Of a stretch of DNA of 64,000 bases, positions 59,464-64,000 are shown one piece after another. Numbering within the stretch: position 1 is the stretch's first letter; each line of letters begins with the position of its first letter. The notes under the pieces were generated by a model that did no database searches, was not told where the DNA came from, and was given only the letters and a program-made list of their open reading frames with translations. Source of the stretch: Micromonospora luteifusca (GTDB taxonomy: Bacteria; Actinomycetota; Actinomycetes; Mycobacteriales; Micromonosporaceae); assembly GCF_016907275.1 (NCBI RefSeq), contig NZ_JAFBBP010000001.1, positions 6,438,001-6,502,000 of the forward strand, read 5' to 3'. A program made the position numbers and the translations under genes.

Positions 59464-60246
59464 TCAGATGATCTCGACGCTGAGCAGCTCGTTCGGCTCC
59501 GTGCCCGCCCGCGCGTACACCTCGCCGGCCGGCGTCCACACCCCTGACCGCCCCGCCGCCTCGGTGTAGCCGCCGCCGGTCGAACCGGCGAAGCTCGCCA
59601 TCGCCACCCAGACCCGGTGCGCGGCAACGATCCGCTGCGCCCGCTCGTCCACCACGGCGGCATCACCTGCCGATTCCAGAACGCCCGCCGCGTACACGTC
59701 GATCCCGAGCGCGGCGGTGAGTTCCGCGTGCGCGGCGACGCCGGTGTCCTTGCAGATCGCCAGCCCCACCCGCCATCCGTCCACATCGAGCACGGCGGGC
59801 GTGTCGCCCGGCCGGAACCGGCGGGACTCCGCGTCACCCAGCCACATCTTCCGGTACGCCACCGACACCCCGTCACCGGTCACCGCCAGCATCGCGATGT
59901 GGTCACCGGCGACGGGTGCACCGACCAGCGCCAGCGCTCCCGTCTCGGCGCAGGCGTCGACCAGCGGCGCCAACCGCAGGTCGTCGACCGACACGACCGC
60001 CGCGTCCAACTCGTACCCCGTCAGTGACAGCTCCGGAAAGAGCACCACCCGGGCACGCGCCGCGCGGACCGCGGCCGCGTGCGCGAGCGCGTTCGCCGCG
60101 ACATCCAGGGGTACGCACAGCGGCTGCACCGCCGCGAGCCGCAGCGGGGTGCGGCTTTCCGCACCCCTGTCGGTGTGGTCATGCCGTGCGGTCGGGTGGT
60201 CAACTGCATGGTCGATTCCCAGGATCACTTCGTACGGTGAAGGCAT
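59464..60246 (-). CDS. Carbon-nitrogen hydrolase (nitrilase superfamily)
   Basis: This 260-residue enzyme has the nitrilase triad: Glu in LFPELSLTGYE, Lys in VAYRKMWLGD and nucleophile Cys in LAICKDTG. It should hydrolyse an amide or nitrile bond. The start is unsure: ATG 60246 would overlap the divergent dedA ATG by two bases and has no ribosome site, GTG 60228 is the next choice, and the conserved fold begins only at LRLAAVQPL, some 40 residues in. Confidence 0.82.
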   Translation of the reverse strand: MPSPYEVILGIDHAVDHPTARHDHTDRGAESRTPLRLAAVQPLCVPLDVAANALAHAAAVRAARARVVLFPELSLTGYELDAAVVSVDDLRLAPLVDACAETGALALVGAPVAGDHIAMLAVTGDGVSVAYRKMWLGDAESRRFRPGDTPAVLDVDGWRVGLAICKDTGVAAHAELTAALGIDVYAAGVLESAGDAAVVDERAQRIVAAHRVWVAMASFAGSTGGGYTEAAGRSGVWTPAGEVYARAGTEPNELLSVEII

Positions 60247-61039
60247 GATTCGAACGTCCCACGTCGTGCTCGCCACCGGAACCCCCACCGCCGCAGCGGA
60301 ACCACCACAGGGTGGGATCGTCGGATACGTCAGTGACCTGGTGGAACGGCTCGGCGGGCCGGGCGCCGGCCTGGCGGTGGCATTGGAGAACCTGTTCCCG
60401 CCGATCCCCAGCGAGGTGATCCTGCCGCTGGCCGGGTTCGTTGCGGCGCAAGGCCGAATCAGTCTGATCGGTGCGATCTTCTGGACCACGCTGGGTTCGG
60501 TGTTGGGCGCGCTGGCGCTCTACCTGATCGGCGCGTCGCTTGGTCGCGACCGGATGCGCGCCATCGTGGCCCGGCTGCCACTGGTCAAGCTCAGCGACGT
60601 CGACCGGACCGAGGCGTGGTTCCTCCGGCACGGAGTGAAGGCCGTCTTCTTCGGCCGGATGATTCCGATCTTCCGGAGCCTGATCTCCATTCCGGCCGGG
60701 GTGGAGCGCATGCCGGTGGCCACGTTTTTGCTCTACACCACGCTGGGCAGCCTGATCTGGAACACCACCTTCGTGCTCGCCGGCTACCTGCTCGGCGACA
60801 ACTGGCACCTCGTCGAGGGGTACGTCGGCACGCTCCAGAAGGTGGTGATCGTGGTCTGCGTGGCGGCGGTCGCCTGGTTCGTCGGGTCCCGCGTGCTGCG
60901 AGCCCGCCGTGCCGCCCGCAACCCCGAGATGGCCGAATCGGGTGTCCACGGCTCCGGCGACCCCGCGCCCGGGGTGCCCGATCCCGGTGGGCGCGGCACG
61001 CTCTATCGGAGCGGCGCGTGGGCCTCTGACGACCGCTAG
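60245..61039 (+). CDS. DedA-family membrane protein
   Basis: This 264-residue protein has about five to six hydrophobic segments and the DedA/VTT signature: ENLFPPIPSEVILPLAGFVA, GSVLGALALYLIGASLGRDR and FFGRMIPIFRSLISIPAGVERMP. DedA proteins act as lipid scramblases/flippases and support envelope and pH homeostasis. A C-terminal hydrophilic tail of about 45 residues is extra. GGTGAAGG precedes ATG 60245. Confidence 0.9.
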   Translation: MIRTSHVVLATGTPTAAAEPPQGGIVGYVSDLVERLGGPGAGLAVALENLFPPIPSEVILPLAGFVAAQGRISLIGAIFWTTLGSVLGALALYLIGASLGRDRMRAIVARLPLVKLSDVDRTEAWFLRHGVKAVFFGRMIPIFRSLISIPAGVERMPVATFLLYTTLGSLIWNTTFVLAGYLLGDNWHLVEGYVGTLQKVVIVVCVAAVAWFVGSRVLRARRAARNPEMAESGVHGSGDPAPGVPDPGGRGTLYRSGAWASDDR

Positions 61040-61179
61040 CCCCCGACTCGGACAGATGACCGCTTACTGCCGCCGAATCCTGGCCGTGTCGCGCTAGCTG
61101 GAAGCCTGACGCGCACAGGATCGGAGGCGGTGCGGTCGCGTGGCTCGCGGTGCGGGCGTGCCGTGGCGTGGCGTGGCGC

Positions 61180-61320
61180 GGGGCGGTCGAGGGGCGGTCG
61201 CGGGGTGGCACTGGGCGGTCGCGGGGCGGTCGCGGGGTGGCGCTGGGCGGTCGCGGGGTGGCGCGGGCAATCGCGGGGTGGCGCTGGGCGGTCGTGGGGG
61301 GCGCTGGGCGGCCGCGGTGG
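61180..61320 (+). repeat. Degenerate G-rich tandem repeats
   Basis: About seven imperfect copies of a roughly 20-bp unit, GGGCGGTCGCGGGGTGGCGC, run in the same direction. The + strand has many GGGG/GGG runs spaced by 3-8 bases and could form G-quadruplexes. It lies 140 bp after dedA. No credible ORF. Confidence 0.75.
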
Positions 61321-61560
61321 CATGATCGACACAACTTCGCCGAGGTTGGGGTGTTATCCGCCCCGGATACCGCAATGTCGGCGATCTGGAGTGGATCATG
61401 CGGGTGGCAGGCCATGCGAGGCCTACGCATGTCGCACGCTGGGTGGTTTGTCCGGTCTGGGATGTCGGGCCTGGCTGAGCCCGTCGCAAACGTGGGCGCT
61501 TTGTCCGGTCTGGGGCTCTCTGGCCTGTGACCGGTGGCATCCGGGGCCTGGAATCATGGC
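61321..61560. other. Non-coding stretch with a duplicated 15-mer
   Basis: TTTGTCCGGTCTGGG occurs at 61447-61461 and 61500-61514 (53 bp apart). Frames here look random and lack ribosome sites. A small ATCC/GGAT hairpin is seen near 61355-61370. No gene is supported. Confidence 0.5.
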
Positions 61561-61568
61561 CGGGCCGG

Positions 61569-61898
61569 GGTCGTTACATACCCTGACGATCGCAGCACCA
61601 CCGGCCGGCCCCGAGGGTTGGGGTGCTGGCCGCGGGGTTGGAATGCCGGCCCCGGCCCGGTCGTTACAGTCCCCACGAACGACCGCCCGGCCACGACCTC
61701 CAGTGGGTGCCGATGGACGGGCCACCCCGGAATGACCCCGGACCCCCGGTCGTTACACAGACCCGGTGCCGCAAGCCCCCGGCTCGTGGCCCACCCCGGG
61801 AATGACCCCGGACTCCGGGTCGTTACACACAGACCCGGCGCCCAAGCTCCCCGCTCGTGGGCCGCCCCCGGGAATGACCCCGCACCGCGGGTCGTTAC
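61569..61898 (+). repeat. Five spaced copies of GGTCGTTACA within longer degenerate repeats
   Basis: GGTCGTTACA occurs at 61569, 61659, 61748, 61818 and 61889 (spacing 90, 89, 70, 71). The last three lie in a longer 70-bp unit that begins GGAATGACCCCG and ends AAGC(C/T)CCCC-GCT; the first two share only the core and a GG-CCCGG-type dyad before it. The block ends about 150 bp upstream of the secreted protein gene at 62052. Confidence 0.85.
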
Positions 61899-62051
61899 AC
61901 CCGGACCCGGCGCGACAAGCCCCCGCTTGTAGGCCGCCGACCCTTAAGACTTTCCCCCGCGTTTGTTGCAGCGCCGGACGAGGTGCTCGCACCCGGCACA
62001 CCTTTCCCTTATGGGTGTGCGGGTGTTCCTACCCCCGAAGGAGCTACCCCC

Positions 62052-62639
62052 ATGAACACGATCATGCGTAAGAGCGTCCTGTCCGTTGCCGGTCTCGCGT
62101 TCGCCGGTGGTGTCTTCGCCGGTCCGATCGCCGCCCACGCCAACCCGGCTGTGGATGCCAAGCCCGTCGCCGTGGCCGTGCAGGCCGACAAGCCCGACAC
62201 CGCCAAGCTGATCCCGCACGGCACCCAGGGCGACCAGTCGCGCATCACCCTCAACGACGAGCAGACCGCCAACGCCAAGGCGATCATCGCCGCCACGAAG
62301 AAGGCCGGTCTCCCGGAGCGCGCCGCGGTCATCTCCATCGCCACCAGCCTGCAGGAGTCGAAGCTGGAGAACCTGGGCCACCTCGGCGACATGAACGACC
62401 ACGACTCGCTGGGCCTGTTCCAGCAGCGCCCCAGCTCGGGTTGGGGCACCCCGGAACAGATCACCGACCCCGCCTACTCCACGACGGCGTTCCTGAAGGG
62501 TCTGCGGCAGATCGACGGGTGGCAGGACATGCCCCTGACCCAGGCCGCGCAGACCGTGCAGGTCTCCGCCTACCCGGACGCCTACGCCCAGTGGGAGCAG
62601 CAGGCCGCCGACCTGGTGGGCCAGTACTGGAACAGCTGA
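62052..62639 (+). CDS. Secreted lysozyme-like/transglycosylase-like protein
   Basis: This 195-residue exported protein has a signal peptide (RKSVLSVAGLAFAGGVFAG, cleavage near AHA) and a C-terminal domain with ISIATSLQESKLENLGH, DSLGLFQQRPSSGWGTPEQI and QVSAYPDAYAQWEQQA. It resembles small lysozyme-like domains of Micromonospora and Streptomyces cell-wall proteins; E in LQES could be the catalytic acid. AAGGAG precedes ATG 62052, and a hairpin (GCACACC/GGTGTGC, 62000-62020 region) lies in its leader. A perfect terminator follows. Confidence 0.8.
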   Translation: MNTIMRKSVLSVAGLAFAGGVFAGPIAAHANPAVDAKPVAVAVQADKPDTAKLIPHGTQGDQSRITLNDEQTANAKAIIAATKKAGLPERAAVISIATSLQESKLENLGHLGDMNDHDSLGLFQQRPSSGWGTPEQITDPAYSTTAFLKGLRQIDGWQDMPLTQAAQTVQVSAYPDAYAQWEQQAADLVGQYWNS

Positions 62640-62666
62640 CCCCCACACCACCCGAACGACACTGCT

Positions 62667-62703
62667 GATGGCCGGCACCCCGAACCCTGGGGTGCCGGCC
62701 ATC
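62667..62703 (+). terminator. Perfect hairpin terminator after the lysozyme-like gene
   Basis: GATGGCCGGCACCCC (62667-62681) pairs perfectly with GGGGTGCCGGCCATC (62689-62703), a 15-bp stem with 7-nt loop, 27 bp after the stop. There is no U-run, as is common in actinomycete terminators. Confidence 0.8.
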
Positions 62704-62773
62704 GGCATACCCACACCCGGCACAGGCGTGGCGCTCCGGGGCGGCACCCGCAGTCCGCAGCCGACCCGGCCCC

Positions 62774-63221
62774 GCGCCAGCGCCGCCCTGCGCCAGCGCC
62801 GCCCTGCGCCAGCGCCGCCCTGCGCCAGCGCCGCCCTGCGCCAGCGCCGCCCTGCGCCAGCGCCGCCCTGCGCCAGCGCCGCCCTGCGCCAGCGCCGCCC
62901 TGCGCCAGCGCCGCCCTGCGCCAGCGCCGCCCTGCGCCAGCGCCGCCCTGCGCCAGCGCCGCCCTGCGCCAGCGCCGCCCTGCGCCAGCGCCGCCCTGCG
63001 CCAGCGCCGCCCTGCGCCAGCGCCGCCCTGCGCCAGCGCCGCCCTGCGCCAGCGCCGCCCTGCGCCAGCGCCGCCCTGCGCCAGCGCCGCCCTGCGCCAG
63101 CGCCGCCCTGCGCCAGCGCCGCCCTGCGCCAGCGCCGCCCTGCGCCAGCGCCGCCCTGCGCCAGCGCCGCCCTGCGCCAGCGCCGCCCTGCGCCAGCGCC
63201 GCCCCGCGCCAGCGCCGCCCC
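62774..63221. repeat. Minisatellite: 28 perfect-length copies of a 16-bp unit
   Basis: GCGCCAGCGCCGCCCT repeats 28 times without indels over exactly 448 bp. The first 26 copies are identical; the last two end in C. It is about 88% GC and open in several frames on both strands, which produces long low-complexity pseudo-ORFs. It lies between the lysozyme-like gene's terminator and a candidate small RNA. No spacers, so not a CRISPR. Confidence 0.95.
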
Positions 63222-63353
63222 GCGCCCGTGTCCGGGCAGCCTCGGGCCTGCGTTGGTCATGGACTTGTGGTGTCCGGTCGGGAACATCGTGGGGGTCGGG
63301 CTGGTTGTGGACAGTGTCGGTGTGACTCAGTGTCCCCGGGCCTCACCTAATAT

Positions 63354-63464
63354 TGCCTTCGCGGAATACCGTTCGGCTGGAGCCGCGTCGCGCCACTCGC
63401 CGAGAGGCGACCTGCACACCGACACCAGCGCCGCCCCCGACCGATGGCCGGGGGCGGCGCTGTC
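63354..63464 (+). ncRNA. Candidate small RNA with GNRA hairpin and strong terminator
   Basis: TAATAT (63348-63353) is a good -10 with a weak -35 (TGACTC, 63323-63328). Downstream are TCGCC-GAGA-GGCGA (63396-63410 region), a 5-bp stem capped by a GAGA tetraloop, and a 13-bp terminator (63427-63461). No ORF with a ribosome site lies between. This would give an RNA of about 105 nt. Speculative without expression data. Confidence 0.35.
63427..63461 (+). terminator. Strong hairpin terminator
   Basis: AGCGCCGCCCCCG (63427-63439) pairs perfectly with CGGGGGCGGCGCT (63449-63461) around a 9-nt loop. It ends 41 bp before the next gene. No protein gene directly precedes it, which is what suggests the small RNA upstream. 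Confidence 0.7.
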
Positions 63465-63502
63465 TGTGCCCACCGTCAGGCCAGCGGCGGCACAATGCTC
63501 GG

Positions 63503-63922
63503 GTGACTGATGCTCAGCCCTGGTCCGAGCAGCCGGGCGTACTCGTGCTCCCCGGTGGGGCGACGGTGCGCGGTCGCCGTATCGGCGCGGCTGCCTCGCC
63601 TGCCGACTTCGCCCTGCTGTTGGCGCCCGGTCCGGAGCCGGCCTGGCCGTATCGGCGGATCCGGTGGCCCGACTTCTGGGTGCCGGTCGATCGTGCCGAT
63701 GCCCTCGATGCCCTGCGGTCGGCGCTGCGGCGGGCGCAGGACGGTGAGCGCGTCGAGGTTGCCTGTCGGGGTGGGGTTGGGCGTACCGGAACGGCGTTGG
63801 CCGCGTTGGCGATTCTTGACGGCCTGCCGGCCGAGCGGGCAGTGCCGTGGGTCCGGGCGGGCTACCACCCGAAGGCGGTGGAGACTCCGTGGCAGCGACG
63901 CTGGCTGCGCCGCGTCTCCTGA
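63503..63922 (+). CDS. Protein-tyrosine-phosphatase-like protein
   Basis: This 139-residue protein has the phosphatase P-loop CRGGVGRTG (C-x5-R) near residue 92, with WPDFWVPVDRADALDALRSAL before it and a WxRxGYHPKAVETPWQRRW tail. The loop starts with ACR where classical enzymes have HC, an unusual change. It may dephosphorylate proteins or small molecules. GTG 63503 has no ribosome site; CACAAT (63491-63496) is 6 nt away, suggesting a leaderless mRNA. Confidence 0.75.
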   Translation: MTDAQPWSEQPGVLVLPGGATVRGRRIGAAASPADFALLLAPGPEPAWPYRRIRWPDFWVPVDRADALDALRSALRRAQDGERVEVACRGGVGRTGTALAALAILDGLPAERAVPWVRAGYHPKAVETPWQRRWLRRVS

Positions 63923-63941
63923 GAGCCGCCGTTCCGCACCG

Positions 63942-64000
63942 CTAGGCCTGGGAGGTCTGCGCCGGTTCGTTGACGTACTCGCGCAGGTGGTGGGCGGTGA
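63942..64000 (-). CDS. C-terminal fragment of a gene cut by the window edge
   Basis: A minus-strand frame enters from the right edge and ends at TAG (63942-63944), with the last residues HHLREYVNEPAQTSQA. It converges with the phosphatase-like gene. Eighteen residues are not enough to name a family. Confidence 0.4.
   Translation of the reverse strand, partial: TAHHLREYVNEPAQTSQA

Noticed and set aside
62774..63221. CRISPR array
   Set aside because: The 16-bp units are contiguous with no spacers, and no cas genes are present.
61944..63287. 447-codon minus-strand frame through the minisatellite and lysozyme-like gene
   Set aside because: It is antisense to a well-supported secreted protein and consists of a low-complexity repeat translation; the 16-bp unit simply contains no stop codon.

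Overview
The window looks like ordinary chromosome of a very GC-rich actinomycete. Micromonosporaceae is the most likely family. That is an inference from the base composition, frequent GTG starts, several apparently leaderless regulator genes, a WhiJ-type DUF397/helix-turn-helix pair, a lone type VII secretion gene eccB, a sugar importer with no ATPase of its own, and a B12 riboswitch plus NrdR box in front of a class Ia ribonucleotide reductase, as described in Streptomyces. I see no rRNA, tRNA, insertion sequence, prophage or CRISPR array.

Layout. 1-3089: end of a sugar ABC importer, then a divergent promoter driving L-fuconate dehydratase and its GntR/FadR regulator, with a palindromic operator at the start site. 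3538-8288: nrdAB under an NrdR box and a cobalamin riboswitch, meeting a MerR regulator fused to a cysteine-less peroxiredoxin domain. 8369-13487: an enolase beside an arsenic block (arsC, acr3, arsR, ArsN-like acetyltransferase, ArsO-like flavoprotein). 13563-15091: a DksA/TraR zinc finger and a TetR/DUF1330 pair sharing a GACCGGTC operator. 15155-18383: a translationally coupled three-gene operon (acyl-CoA-dehydrogenase-like flavoprotein, signal-less PhnD-like protein, TusA-like/di-iron fusion). I could not match it to any known pathway, and it is the best candidate here for an undescribed system.

18462-38648 is a mixed stretch: a BacNav-type sodium channel, hydrolase/TetR and quinone-reductase/HxlR divergent pairs, a degenerate APH-like kinase, secreted S15 peptidase and Tat-exported PHP proteins, a luciferase-like/hemerythrin fusion, an ArsR-like/MFS pair, a 600-residue acyl-CoA dehydrogenase and eccB. 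39332-45876 is a divergent sugar locus: binding lipoprotein and two permeases one way; dehydrogenase, TIM-barrel isomerase and a GH63-like hydrolase the other, around an ATTGATCAAT palindrome.

45937-61039 holds small enzymes and regulators: Nudix, serpin-like, PemK/MazF-like, GGDEF, DUF397/XRE, LacI with two operators, a Ser/Thr kinase, histidine phosphatase, nitrilase and DedA. 61040-63502 is unusually repeat-rich. It carries G-rich repeats, five spaced GGTCGTTACA motifs, a secreted lysozyme-like protein with a strong terminator, a perfect 28-copy 16-bp minisatellite and a possible small RNA. A tyrosine-phosphatase-like gene closes the window. Two gene relics (AraC C-terminus, ArsR C-terminus) and three inverted-repeat elements lie between genes.
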